Part shown: positions 53,841-62,466 of the stretch, piece by piece | Layout of the letters: each line of letters starts with the position of its first letter | Position numbering within the stretch: the stretch's first letter is position 1 | Source: Pelagibius sp050330205 | Lineage (GTDB): Bacteria; Pseudomonadota; Alphaproteobacteria; Kiloniellales; Kiloniellaceae | Assembly: GCA_050330205.1 (NCBI GenBank) | Contig: JBHJOA010000029.1 | Coordinates: forward strand, 1-64,000 | Direction of reading: 5' to 3' | DNA length: 64,000 nt | The notes under the pieces: model-generated | Databases searched by the model: none | The model's input: only the letters and a program-made list of their open reading frames with translations | What the model was told of the DNA's origin: nothing | Program-made: the position numbers and the translations under genes

Positions 53841-54275
53841 ATGACAACGATAAAGCAGGTGCTCGATAGCAAGGGGTACGACGTCTTGACCGTCGAACCG
53901 GGAGACACGGTGCTCCATGCCCTCGAGCAGATGGCGAGCCACAACGTCGGCGCCGTGATGGTGACGGAGAATGGTGCGCCGGTTGGAATTTTTACCGAGC
54001 GCGACTACGCCCGGAGCGTCATCCTGAAAGGCAGGTCGTCGACGACCACCCCGATCCGCGACGTTATGAGTTCCGAGGTGGTCTTCGTGCGGCCCGAGCA
54101 GACGGTGGACGAGTGCATGGCCATCATGACCGGCAAGCGGTTCCGCCATATGCCGGTGATGCAAGCGGGCAAGCTGACCGGCATCGTATCGATCGGCGAT
54201 CTGGTCAAGACCATCATCGACCAGCAGGAATTCACCATCGAGCAGCTCAAGGGCTACATCGCCGGCGGCGGCTGA
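53841..54275 (+). CDS. CBS domain pair protein
   Basis: The 144-residue protein is a single Bateman module: TVEPGDTVLHALEQMASHNVGAV...GIFTERDYARSV (first CBS) and VVFVRPEQTVDECMAIM...TGIVSIGDLVK (second). Such modules sense adenine nucleotides. The ATG at 53841 is chosen because it directly starts the domain; the frame to 53757 is not domain-like. It stands alone and ends 12 bases from the convergent DUF1194 gene. Confidence 0.93.
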   Translation: MTTIKQVLDSKGYDVLTVEPGDTVLHALEQMASHNVGAVMVTENGAPVGIFTERDYARSVILKGRSSTTTPIRDVMSSEVVFVRPEQTVDECMAIMTGKRFRHMPVMQAGKLTGIVSIGDLVKTIIDQQEFTIEQLKGYIAGGG

Positions 54276-54287
54276 GGTGCGCGCAAG

Positions 54288-55010
54288 CTAGCGACCCGCC
54301 CAGGCGATCTCCAGGATCAGCTTGCGTATGAGCGCGTCGACGAATTCGTCCTCGCGCTCGACGGCGATGGCGAAGGCGCCCATGCCGCCGATGACGTCCT
54401 GGCGGTAGTGGTCCACCAGGGAGGAGCCGCCGGGGCCGCTCAGCCCGCCGCCGCGGTAGTGCAGGGCGAGGCCGTTGATGACGATGCCGGCGTCAAGCGC
54501 CAGCTGGCGCGCCAGGGGCAGCGGCATGCCGCCGCGCTGGCCGGCGTCGCCGGAGACGTCGATCACCTTGCGGTAGCCGTCGAAGCCGTTGCCGGCCATC
54601 CACTGCTGGCAGAAGGCGATGGCGTTGCTGATGGAGTTCCAGCCGAAGGCGCGGCGTGGCGCGGCCACCACCGCCTCGGCGAAGGCGTCGGCCTGCGCCT
54701 GACCCTCGATGAGCGTCCAGTCGACGATGGGGTGCATGGAGTCCGGTCCGCCCCATTCCATGAGCGCGACGGCGACGGCGCCCTCGAAGCCCGAGGTCAT
54801 GACGCCGACCACCTGCGGATCGGTGATCGCCTGGGCATAGGCCTGGCGCTGGAACACGAACTCGTCCTCCTGGATCGAGCCGGAGCCGTCGACGGCGAGG
54901 CAGAGCTCGAGATCGACCTTCTGGCGCCCGCCCTCCTGGGCATGAACGGGCAGCGCCGGCAACAGGCAGGCGGAGAAAAACAGCAGCCAAACGCAGCGCA
55001 TTGCCCTCAT
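54288..55010 (-). CDS. DUF1194 secreted VWA-like protein
   Basis: The 240-residue protein has a signal peptide (VWLLFFSACLLPALPVHAQ) and a von Willebrand A-like domain with the MIDAS motif AVDGSGSI, the threonine/serine-containing second loop and VIDVSGDAG as third metal site. DUF1194 proteins are found mainly in alphaproteobacteria and are uncharacterised; they likely bind a protein ligand through a divalent metal. It is followed on the same strand, upstream in coordinates terms, by the secreted protein gene at 55.1 kb. Confidence 0.9.
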   Translation of the reverse strand: MRAMRCVWLLFFSACLLPALPVHAQEGGRQKVDLELCLAVDGSGSIQEDEFVFQRQAYAQAITDPQVVGVMTSGFEGAVAVALMEWGGPDSMHPIVDWTLIEGQAQADAFAEAVVAAPRRAFGWNSISNAIAFCQQWMAGNGFDGYRKVIDVSGDAGQRGGMPLPLARQLALDAGIVINGLALHYRGGGLSGPGGSSLVDHYRQDVIGGMGAFAIAVEREDEFVDALIRKLILEIAWAGR

Positions 55011-55088
55011 CCCCCGGGGTTCATCCGTACTCCTGTCCGCCGCGCCGGCGGTCGTCAGAAGGGGATATAGGACGCGAAGGTGCCGCGG

Positions 55089-55976
55089 CTACTGCGTGCC
55101 GCGAACCGACATCGAGCGGACGGCATAGTCGCCGGCACGATTGGCGATGAGGACGCCGTCGAAGCCCGACTTGAAGCTGGTATCGTTGACCGCGAAGAGT
55201 TCCTGCTCGCCGAGCGCCGCCGCCATCGTGCCGTCCTGCCGCCGTGACAGCGTGAGGGTGACGGGCGCGTCGTCGGCGAGGCTCTCCTCGATCTCGGCGC
55301 TGTCGACCGTCCGCGTGGTGCCGCGCGCGGAGACCGCCAGCAGGGAAATCACGGCACCGGCCTCCGCCTTGGGGACGTACAGCAGGCGGTAGCCGGCGTT
55401 GGTGCCCTGGTAGACGCCGAGTTCCAGGCCGCCCTCGTCGTCGCGCGGCATGGCGCGGGTGGTGACCTCGGCGCGCAGCTGGAAGGCGTTGCTGACCGGC
55501 AGCGCCGCCTTGGCGAGCGCGGGAACGGTCGGATCGGCCGCCTGGCTGCCCTGCGAGCCCTTGGTGCCGAGCGCCTGGCCGAGCAGGCCGCCAATGATCT
55601 CGCCGACCACCTCCTTGTCGCTTTTCGACTCGCCCGCTGCCGGGCGCTGCACCTGGGAGCGCAGGCCGCGCGACCAGTCCATCTTCATCTCGCCCTGGCG
55701 TACCTCCCAGGGGGCCTTGGGCAGCGTGCCCTTGGAATCGAAGGTGTGGTCGAGCAGGACGACCGGCCAGACCTCGCCGTAGCGTCCGGTGAGCGCCCGC
55801 AGGTCGTGCAGGAACCAGGGGTCGGCCAGGTTCTCCGCCGCGCCCTTGTCGATCAGCGCGTTGAGCTCCTGCAGCAGGGTTTCGAGCTTCTCCTCGTCGC
55901 TCTGGGCGGCCAGGGGTGGGGCCTGGAGGCAGACCAGGGCAAAGCCGGCCAGCCCCGCAGTTACGATCCTTCGCAT
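55089..55976 (-). CDS. Secreted protein of unknown function
   Basis: From the ATG at 55976 the product has 295 residues with a signal peptide (IVTAGLAGFALVCLQAPPLAAQ). A helical segment (about 28-65, EEKLETLLQELNALIDKG) precedes a region with a glycine-rich IIGGLLGQALG segment and a C-terminal beta-rich domain (about 165-295) that looks like a concanavalin/laminin-type sandwich (LELGVYQGTNAGYRLLY, VLIANRAGDYAVRSMSV). I do not recognise the family. It precedes the DUF1194 gene by 78 bases on the same strand and may be co-expressed. The frame continues upstream of 55976 but that part is not coding. Confidence 0.75.
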   Translation of the reverse strand: MRRIVTAGLAGFALVCLQAPPLAAQSDEEKLETLLQELNALIDKGAAENLADPWFLHDLRALTGRYGEVWPVVLLDHTFDSKGTLPKAPWEVRQGEMKMDWSRGLRSQVQRPAAGESKSDKEVVGEIIGGLLGQALGTKGSQGSQAADPTVPALAKAALPVSNAFQLRAEVTTRAMPRDDEGGLELGVYQGTNAGYRLLYVPKAEAGAVISLLAVSARGTTRTVDSAEIEESLADDAPVTLTLSRRQDGTMAAALGEQELFAVNDTSFKSGFDGVLIANRAGDYAVRSMSVRGTQ

Positions 55977-56080
55977 GGTATCTCTCCCTGTGGCGACCCC
56001 TGGTTCTGACCTTTTCTTTTCATTGTTCCACAGAAGGCGAAGGCCGGGAAGGCACCGCTGCGGGCCCGCGGCGGCCCGCT

Positions 56081-56227
56081 TCAGGGCGCCGCGAAGGCGG
56101 CCATCAGCGTCTCCACCCGCTCCTGCAAAACACATCCCGCGTAGGGCTCCGCTGGGAGGGCGCCCTCGAAGGCCTTCTCCTGGCCCTGCTTCACCTTGAA
56201 GCGCTTCATGGAGATGAGCATGCGCAT
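56081..56227 (-). pseudogene. Short remnant of an antibiotic-biosynthesis-monooxygenase-like (heme monooxygenase) gene
   Basis: A 48-codon frame reads MRMLISMKRFKVKQGQEKAF at its start, the typical first strand and helix of ABM-fold proteins, and ends in VETLMAAFAAP, like the last helix of the same family. The roughly 50 middle residues are missing, joined in frame through GALPAEPYAGCVLQER. It therefore looks like an internally deleted gene. It is also possible that it is a genuine small protein. It lies 104 bases upstream of the secreted protein gene on the same strand. Confidence 0.5.
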
Positions 56228-56720
56228 GCCTTCGAGGCTCTAGAACGCGGCGGGTATGATGGCGGGCGAGGGACGCGATCGCAAAAAAACTGCGATTCGC
56301 TCGCAATGATTGGGTTGCCGGCGCGCTCGAGCGGCGCGGATTCCGAGGGTTGATTAGCACGCCGGGTCGGGGGAGAGCGCGGCGCACGCGCAGCCTGCCC
56401 TCCCTGCCGTCGCCAGCGAATTCGCTCGGCGATTGCAGTATTAGAGTTCCTACAAACTCCAACCATTTCCACATTGGTCAGGCGTAACATGAATTTCGCG
56501 CTGGGCGTTCGCAAGAACCCATGCTTAAATTCCGCGGTGTTTCCGATCTGGCGCCCGGGCGGTTGTGATCAATAGATCGATTGGTTCAATCATTGGTATT
56601 GGGCGCGCAAGAGAAACGGCCGGATTCCGAGTACCTTCATCGCACGGTTCGGGACCGTTAAAACAAGTATAGATTGCATTCCCGGCGCGTCCGGGCGGCC
56701 AGATGCAAAGGGAGAAGCGA
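56228..56720. other. 493-base region upstream of the FAH-ABC operon
   Basis: The part from about 56430 to 56690 is AT-richer than its surroundings, with a palindrome at 56579-56591, repeated ATTGGT words (56580-56597), and a TATAGA hexamer near 56669 that could be a -10 element about 50 bases before the start codon at 56721. No gene is seen. Confidence 0.55.
56579..56591. promoter_or_regulatory. Inverted repeat upstream of the FAH-ABC operon
   Basis: GATTG-GTT-CAATC is a perfect 5+3+5 palindrome about 130 bases before the start codon, of a size suited to a dimeric repressor such as a GntR-type protein. No regulator gene is adjacent. Confidence 0.35.
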
Positions 56721-57680
56721 ATGCGCTTAGCGACGATCGATCTGGGTTCCAGGACCGCGGCGGCGGTCCTCCTTTCCGACGGCTCGGCGCTGCTGCTCGA
56801 TACGCTGGGTGATTTCGGCAGGGATCTTCCGCCAGATGTCGCGGCGGCCTTCGCTTCGGGGTCCATGCTCGCGATCATCAAGGCGGGCCCGGCTGCGCAA
56901 GACACTGCGGCGCGCGCCGCCGCCGCGGCGGAGGCCGGGCAACTGACTGCGGCGATCCGCCCGGCCAACACGGTGCGCCTGCGCGCGCCGGTGCCTCATC
57001 CGGGCAAGAACGTCGTTTGTGTCGGTCGCAACTATGCCGAGCACATCGCCGAGGGTGAGCGCGCGCAGAACATCAAGATCGGCGTGACGGAGCACCCGGT
57101 GTTCTTCACAAAGCCCGCGACCGCCGTGATCGGTCCCGGCGAGACGATCCCGATCTTTCCGCAGCTGTCGACTAAGATCGACTATGAGGTCGAACTGGCG
57201 GTGGTGATCGGCAAGGTGGGGCGCGACATTCCCGCCGAGCGCGCCTTTGATCACGTCTTCGGCTATACAATTCTGAACGACGTGACGGCGCGCGACATTC
57301 AACGCCGCCACGGAGGGCAGTTCTTCAAGGGAAAGGCCCTGGACGGATCGTGTCCCATGGGACCCTGGATCGTGACCGCCGATGACATCGCGGACCCCGC
57401 CGATCTCGGGATTCGGCTGTGGGTCAACGGCGAGTTGCGCCAGAACAGCAACACGGGGGCGATGATCTTCGATATTCCGTCGCTGATCGCCTCGATGTCG
57501 GAAGGCATGACGGTGGAGCCCGGCGACATCCTTGCGACCGGCACGCCGTCGGGCGTCGGCTATGCGATGGAGCCGCCGGGGTTCCTCAAGAGCGGCGACA
57601 TCGTCACCTGTGAGATCGACGGGCTTGGCCGCCTCGAGAACCCCGTGAGTACCGTGGAGGCGGCCCGCCGCGTTGCCTGA
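56721..57680 (+). CDS. Fumarylacetoacetate hydrolase family protein (ABC operon)
   Basis: The 319-residue protein has an N-terminal FAH-N-like domain (about 1-85) and the catalytic FAH fold with KNVVCVGRNYAEH, metal motif DYEVELAVVIG, YTILNDVTARDIQ and LATGTPSGVGYAM. It likely hydrolyses or decarboxylates a keto acid. An AAAGGGAGAAG ribosome site supports the ATG at 56721 over 56703. It is the first gene of an operon with an ABC importer and an Ldh-type dehydrogenase, so its substrate probably derives from the imported compound. Confidence 0.9.
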   Translation: MRLATIDLGSRTAAAVLLSDGSALLLDTLGDFGRDLPPDVAAAFASGSMLAIIKAGPAAQDTAARAAAAAEAGQLTAAIRPANTVRLRAPVPHPGKNVVCVGRNYAEHIAEGERAQNIKIGVTEHPVFFTKPATAVIGPGETIPIFPQLSTKIDYEVELAVVIGKVGRDIPAERAFDHVFGYTILNDVTARDIQRRHGGQFFKGKALDGSCPMGPWIVTADDIADPADLGIRLWVNGELRQNSNTGAMIFDIPSLIASMSEGMTVEPGDILATGTPSGVGYAMEPPGFLKSGDIVTCEIDGLGRLENPVSTVEAARRVA

Positions 57681-57744
57681 AGACCGGAGCGGAGTTCAAC
57701 TTTCCGACCGGAGAGACAAAACATAATGACAATGGGAGGATGCT

Positions 57745-58767
57745 ATGAGGACTGTCAGATTTGGAATATGCGGGCTTCTCGCAGCGGCGTTCGTCACGTT
57801 TGCCGGGATGCCAGCGACTGCGCAGAATTTAACGCCGGTGACCTTCGTTCAGCCGAGCCCTTCGGCCATCAACTCTTTCCCGGTGTTCGTCGCCATCGGC
57901 GAGGGCTACTTCGCTGACGAGGGGCTGGAGGTCACGGTCGAGTCGATCAACGGATCGGGGCCGGTGCTCCAGGCACTCTCGGCCGGCCAGGCGCACTTCG
58001 GGCGACCGGGACCGGGGCCGGTGCTTGCGGCGCGCGGCCGCGGCGTGGACGTAGTCTTCATCTACAACGTGGCGGCGCGCACCAACTTTGGCATCGTCGT
58101 CGAAGAGGGCTCCGATTTCCAGAACGTCAGCGATCTTCGCGGCAAGACCATTGGCACCGGCACGGCCGATGGAGCCGAAGTCGGCTTCGCCCGAAACGTG
58201 CTGCTCGGCGCCGACATGAAGGAAGGCTCGGACTTCACCTTCCTGACCGTCGGTGACGGCGGGCCGGCGACCGCCGCCTTCACCCGCGGCGACATGTCGG
58301 CCTATGCGGCGTCCACCGCCGATGCCGCAATCCTGAACCAGCGTGGCCTGAAAGTTCGGGACATCACGCCGGCGGAGTATCAGTCGTTCTTCGGCAACGG
58401 TCTCGCCACCATGGGCGACACGGTCCGCAACAATCCGGAATTGGTCGAGAAGTTCGGCCGGGCCTTCGCCCGCGGCCACGCATTCGCCCTCGACGATGCG
58501 AACCGGGAGAAGGTCCTCGCGCACCTCAAGGCGGGGAATCCGCAGGAGAGCGAGGACGCGGCCTTCGCCGCGGCGCTATTCGACGCCGTGCGTTCCAAGA
58601 CCATCCCGATCGATGCGTCGATGGGACTCGGTTTCCAGCCTCCGGCCGTCTGGGAGGAGTGGCAGAAGAGCCTGCTTGCCACCGGTGATCTGTCCGCGCC
58701 GCTCGACGATCTGTCGAAGGCCTACACCAACGAATTCGTCGCGGTCTGGAACGCAGGCATTAAGTGA
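57745..58767 (+). CDS. ABC transporter substrate-binding protein, NMT1/SsuA type
   Basis: The 340-residue periplasmic protein has a signal peptide (ending PATAQ) and an NMT1/THI5-like fold: PSAINSFPVFVAIGEGYFADEG, VLQALSAGQAHFGRPGPG and LRGKTIGTGTADGAE. Relatives bind sulfonates, nitrate-like anions, thiamine precursors or pyrimidines. The replacement of the usual SSP loop by PSPSA suggests a distinct ligand. A GGGAGG ribosome site is at 57734-57739. The stop overlaps the next ATG. Confidence 0.9.
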   Translation: MRTVRFGICGLLAAAFVTFAGMPATAQNLTPVTFVQPSPSAINSFPVFVAIGEGYFADEGLEVTVESINGSGPVLQALSAGQAHFGRPGPGPVLAARGRGVDVVFIYNVAARTNFGIVVEEGSDFQNVSDLRGKTIGTGTADGAEVGFARNVLLGADMKEGSDFTFLTVGDGGPATAAFTRGDMSAYAASTADAAILNQRGLKVRDITPAEYQSFFGNGLATMGDTVRNNPELVEKFGRAFARGHAFALDDANREKVLAHLKAGNPQESEDAAFAAALFDAVRSKTIPIDASMGLGFQPPAVWEEWQKSLLATGDLSAPLDDLSKAYTNEFVAVWNAGIK

Positions 58768-59576
58768 TGGATTCAGCCGCAGTGGCCTCGCCGGTGCACC
58801 TCGCGCCCGGCGAGGCCGTGTATGAGCTTTCCGGCGTGGAGAAGACCTACGGCCGGAATGGCATCCGGGCGCTGGAGGGGATAAACCTGACCCTGACGAA
58901 GGGTGGCTTCTGTTCCGTGATTGGATCGAGCGGCTGCGGCAAGTCGACGCTTCTGAAGATCATGGCGGGCCTGATCCCCCCCACGAAGGGTCGCGTCGTT
59001 CTTGCGGGCCAGCCAGTTACCGGTCCGCGACGCGACATCGGGATGATGTTCCAGCAGGCGACCCTATTTCCCTGGCGGACCACCATTGAGAACGTCCTGC
59101 TGCCTATTGAGATCCGTGATGGCCGCGCCGCCGCCCGTGCGGCGCGGCCAAAGGGCTTGGCACTGTTGGAACTCGTCGGGCTCAAGGGGTTCGAGGGCGT
59201 CTATCCAAACGAGCTCTCCGGCGGCATGGCACAGCGTGCGGCGATCTGCCGGATGCTGGTGACCGAGCCCGCCGTGTTGCTGCTCGACGAGCCGTTCAGC
59301 GCGCTCGACGAACTATCGCGCGACTTTATGAACATGGAGCTTCAACGAATCTGCCTCGATCGCAATGCCACGACCTTTCTGGTTACGCATGCTATTCCCG
59401 AGGCGGTCATCCTTTCGGATGTGGTCTACGTGATGAAGCCGCGGCCGGGACGCATCGCCGAGGCGGTCACGATCGACCTGCCGCGTCCACGCACACTCGA
59501 CATGATCACCACGCCGCGGTTCGGCGCTCTGGTCGAACACATACGTGGCCGACTCGACAAGGAGGCCTTCCTGTGA
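58767..59576 (+). CDS. ABC transporter ATP-binding protein (SsuB/TauB type)
   Basis: The 269-residue ATPase has Walker A GSSGCGKST, the Q-loop FQQATLFPWRT, signature LSGGMAQRAAICRML and Walker B VLLLDEPFSALDE. The PW dipeptide after the Q loop is typical of the nitrate/sulfonate/taurine subfamily. The ATG at 58767 overlaps the binding-protein stop (TGATG) and the stop overlaps the permease GTG (GTGA). Confidence 0.94.
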   Translation: MDSAAVASPVHLAPGEAVYELSGVEKTYGRNGIRALEGINLTLTKGGFCSVIGSSGCGKSTLLKIMAGLIPPTKGRVVLAGQPVTGPRRDIGMMFQQATLFPWRTTIENVLLPIEIRDGRAAARAARPKGLALLELVGLKGFEGVYPNELSGGMAQRAAICRMLVTEPAVLLLDEPFSALDELSRDFMNMELQRICLDRNATTFLVTHAIPEAVILSDVVYVMKPRPGRIAEAVTIDLPRPRTLDMITTPRFGALVEHIRGRLDKEAFL

Positions 59577-60433
59577 GTAGCGCCGAACGCCTCGAACAGC
59601 ACGAATCGCAACTCGACACGGTCTGGATCGAGCAAGTCAGCTGGATCGACCGGGTGCCGCGCGCAGTCTCTATGATCTTCGTTTTTGTGGTCTTTGTCGG
59701 ACTGTGGGAACTGGTGACGCAGCTCGCTCTCGTTTCGCCGATCATCCTGCCGACGCCGGCCGAGACCTTCTGGGATCTCATCTTCGTCGGTCGGAACCTC
59801 ATCGCCGCCGACTACATGCTCGATGCGCTCTGGATCACGCTGCTCGAGGTGTTCTACGGATTCGCGCTGGCGATCGCCATAGGGTTCTCGCTGGGCGTCC
59901 TGGTCGGCGAGACGGCGTTCGGCGAGCGGGCGATCATGCCGTACCTCGTCGCCATCGACACCATGCCGAAGGTCGCCTTCGCCCCGCTGTTCGTGGCTTG
60001 GCTCGGCTTCGGTATCGAGTCCAAGGTCGCTCTGGCCGCCTTCATAGCGACCTTTCCCATCGTGGTCGGCACGGCCGCGGGCCTGCATGCCGCCGACGAG
60101 AACGCGCGGATGCTGTTCAAGACCATGGGGGCGAGCCGCTGGCAGACGCTGTGGAAGATGAAGCTGCCGACGGGGTTGCCGCATCTCTTCACCGGATTGA
60201 AGATCGGCGCGGTGGGCGTCATGGCGGGCGCGATCACCGGCGAGTTCCTCGGCGGGGGCAAGGGATTCGGCGAGCTGATCCGGGTCGCCGCCTCGCAGCT
60301 CAACACGCCGCGCGTGTTCTCGCTGATTCTCTATCTCAGCCTGGTCGGCCTGGCGCTCTTCGCGACGGTGGTCTGGACCCAGCGGAAGTTCGTGTTCTGG
60401 CACAAGGACCGCGTCGTGGGCGGCGATGTCTGA
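59573..60433 (+). CDS. ABC transporter permease (SsuC/TauC type)
   Basis: The 286-residue permease has a polar N terminus of about 30 residues, six hydrophobic helices and the EAA loop KTMGASRWQTLWKMKLP. It forms the channel with the ATPase encoded upstream. The GTG at 59573 overlaps the previous stop codon, and its own end overlaps the dehydrogenase gene by 8 bases. Confidence 0.94.
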   Translation: MSSAERLEQHESQLDTVWIEQVSWIDRVPRAVSMIFVFVVFVGLWELVTQLALVSPIILPTPAETFWDLIFVGRNLIAADYMLDALWITLLEVFYGFALAIAIGFSLGVLVGETAFGERAIMPYLVAIDTMPKVAFAPLFVAWLGFGIESKVALAAFIATFPIVVGTAAGLHAADENARMLFKTMGASRWQTLWKMKLPTGLPHLFTGLKIGAVGVMAGAITGEFLGGGKGFGELIRVAASQLNTPRVFSLILYLSLVGLALFATVVWTQRKFVFWHKDRVVGGDV

Positions 60434-61484
60434 GGTCGCGGCCAGCACCGTCGCCGCCGCCGATCTCGAAGCCCTTCTGGTCCGGGTCTTCGAGACGCTG
60501 GGCGTGCCGGGCGCCGACGCAAGGACGGTCGCCGGCCTCATGGTCGAGGCGGACCTGCTCGGCTACGAGACCCACGGCGTGTTCCGCCTGCGCCAGTACG
60601 TGAACCGCCTGCGTGATGGCGGCTGCAATCCGGCCCCGAAGGTCACCGTGCTGACCGAGACGGCGGCGACCGCCCTGGTCGACGGCGACGACGGCCTCGG
60701 CCACCTGGCCCTCAAGGCCGCCTGCGACCTCGCGATGTCTAAGGCGCGGGCGGCGGGTATCGGCTGGGTCGGCGTGCGGCGTGGCAACCACGCGGGGCCG
60801 GCGGCGCTCTATGTGAGACCGCAGGCGGTGGCTGGGATGATCGGCCTCTGCGCCGCCGTCGGCAGCGCAAACCACGTTGCCCCCTACGGAGGCACTGACC
60901 TGCTGCTCGGCACCAACCCGATCGCCATCGCGTCCCCCAGTGGCGGCGCCGATCCTTTCGTGCTCGACATGGCGACAACCGTCGCCGCGGTCGGCAAGAT
61001 CAAGGTACTCGCCCAGCGCGGCGAGCAGATGCCCGAGGGCTGGATGGTCGGCCGCGACGGTCGCCCGCTCACCGATCCGAAGCGGCGCGACGAGGGCTAC
61101 CTGCTACCCATCGGCGGGCCGAAGGGCTACGGACTCAGCCTCGCCATCGGCCTGCTGGCGGGGCTGCTGAACGGAGCGGCGCTGGGCAGGGCGGTGGTGG
61201 ACTTTACAAGTGAGACGCGCGAGCCGACGAACACCGGACAGTTCGTCGCGGCCATCGACATTGCCGCCTTCGGCGACCCGGAGACTTACACCGCCTCGGC
61301 CGCGCGCGTATTCGACGAGATGCGGGCGTCGCCGCCGCTGCCTGGGCACGACCCCGTGCGGATCCCTGGCGACGGCCGCAACGCGGCCTATGCCGAGCGC
61401 AAGACGAAGGGCCTCGACCTGCACGCTGCGCTCCGCCGCGAGCTGGATGCGATCGCCACGGAAATCGGTGTCGCGCGACTCTAG
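60426..61484 (+). CDS. Ldh-family (malate/L-lactate/sulfolactate-type) dehydrogenase
   Basis: The 352-residue enzyme belongs to the non-Rossmann malate/L-lactate/ureidoglycolate dehydrogenase family: GYETHGVFRLRQYV, GNHAGPAALYV, YGGTDLLLGTNPIAIASP and GPKGYGLSLAIGLLAG are present. Known members use NAD(P) to oxidise 2-hydroxy acids such as malate, ureidoglycolate or sulfolactate. Co-expression with a sulfonate-type importer makes a sulfonated or other 2-hydroxy acid plausible. Its last 4 bases overlap the convergent HIT gene. Confidence 0.92.
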   Translation: MSEVAASTVAAADLEALLVRVFETLGVPGADARTVAGLMVEADLLGYETHGVFRLRQYVNRLRDGGCNPAPKVTVLTETAATALVDGDDGLGHLALKAACDLAMSKARAAGIGWVGVRRGNHAGPAALYVRPQAVAGMIGLCAAVGSANHVAPYGGTDLLLGTNPIAIASPSGGADPFVLDMATTVAAVGKIKVLAQRGEQMPEGWMVGRDGRPLTDPKRRDEGYLLPIGGPKGYGLSLAIGLLAGLLNGAALGRAVVDFTSETREPTNTGQFVAAIDIAAFGDPETYTASAARVFDEMRASPPLPGHDPVRIPGDGRNAAYAERKTKGLDLHAALRRELDAIATEIGVARL

Positions 61485-61900
61485 GCCCCTGCAGCGAGGG
61501 CGGCCATCAGCGCAGCTTTCCGCTCCACCAGGGCCGCCGGCGCATAGGGCACCGCCGGCCGCGCGCCCCAGACCGGGCCGGGCCAGGCGGGGTCGTCCCT
61601 GAAGCGGGCGATGACGTGGACGTGGAGCTGCGGCACCAGGTTGCCGAGCGCGCCGATGTTGATCTTGCCGGGCGTGACGGCGGACTGCAGGGCGCGGGAG
61701 GCGCGGCAGATCTCCTCGGTCAGCCGCGTCCGCGCGGCCGGGTCGAGGTCGTGGATCTCGGTCAGGCCCGGGCGGCGTGGCACCAGGATCAGCCAGGGAT
61801 AGCCGGCGTCGTTCATCAGCAGCACCCGGCAGAGCGGCCAGTCGGCCAGCGTAATGGTGTCGGCCGCGAGGCGTTCGTGCAGGGCGAAGTCTTCGGTCAT
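61481..61900 (-). CDS. HIT family protein
   Basis: The 139-residue protein has the histidine-triad motif QLHVHVIARF preceded by a typical HIT core (RVLLMNDAGYPWLILVPRR and KINIGALGNLVPQ). HIT proteins hydrolyse nucleoside phosphoramidates or dinucleoside polyphosphates. The third histidine position is isoleucine-alanine, as in the HxHxxx subgroup, so the catalytic set is slightly altered. The ATG at 61900 matches the domain start. Confidence 0.88.
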   Translation of the reverse strand: MTEDFALHERLAADTITLADWPLCRVLLMNDAGYPWLILVPRRPGLTEIHDLDPAARTRLTEEICRASRALQSAVTPGKINIGALGNLVPQLHVHVIARFRDDPAWPGPVWGARPAVPYAPAALVERKAALMAALAAGA

Positions 61901-61982
61901 TGACGTGCCAGCGGTGAATCCGGAGTCCTCTAGGCAGGGTACCCGCGCGCGCGGCCCGGCGCGACGCAAAGCTGCCGGGCCG

Positions 61983-62408
61983 TCAGGCCTGCGGCGGCCG
62001 CTTGAACCGCTTGTGCGGAATCAGGGCGACGGGCGCGATCTCGACCAGCAGTTCCGGGATCACCAGCCCCGCAACCTGGACCGCCGTGCTGGCGGGCGCG
62101 CCCGGTGTCTTGATGTACTGGCGCCGCACCTCCTGGATCGCCGGCAGGTGGTCGCGGTCGAGGAAGTAGATGGTCATGGAGACCAGGTCCTCCAGCGTGC
62201 CGCCGGCGGCCTCGACGATGACCTTGATGTTCTCGAAGGTCTTGGCGGTCTGCGCCGCCACGTCGCCGCGGCCGACCACCTTGCCGTCGGCGTCCCAGGC
62301 GACCTGCCCGGTGATGTGGAGCGTTACCCCCTCGCCGGCGATCACCCCCTGCGAGAAAGCGCGCGTCCCCGGCGACCAGACGCCGGGCGGATTGAAGCCG
62401 TAGGCCAT
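61983..62408 (-). CDS. RidA (YjgF/UK114) family protein
   Basis: The 141-residue protein has the RidA core: GVWSPGTRAFSQGV, LHITGQVAWDADGKVVG, QTAKTFENIKVIVEAAG and TAVQVAGLVIPELLVEI. The arginine used for imine substrates is not obvious in the usual RxC position, so it may not be a canonical imine deaminase. The ATG at 62408 follows a GGGAG ribosome site. It lies upstream of the HIT gene on the same strand with an 82-base gap. Confidence 0.9.
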   Translation of the reverse strand: MAYGFNPPGVWSPGTRAFSQGVIAGEGVTLHITGQVAWDADGKVVGRGDVAAQTAKTFENIKVIVEAAGGTLEDLVSMTIYFLDRDHLPAIQEVRRQYIKTPGAPASTAVQVAGLVIPELLVEIAPVALIPHKRFKRPPQA

Positions 62409-62466
62409 TGGTAAAACTCCCTTGCTGCGGATATGCGCCAAGGCGGGGTTCGACTATGATTGCAGC

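Noticed and set aside
55089..56474. A 461-codon version of the secreted protein
   Set aside because: A signal peptide starts at the ATG at 55976; the upstream extension is low-complexity and crosses the ABM remnant in another frame.
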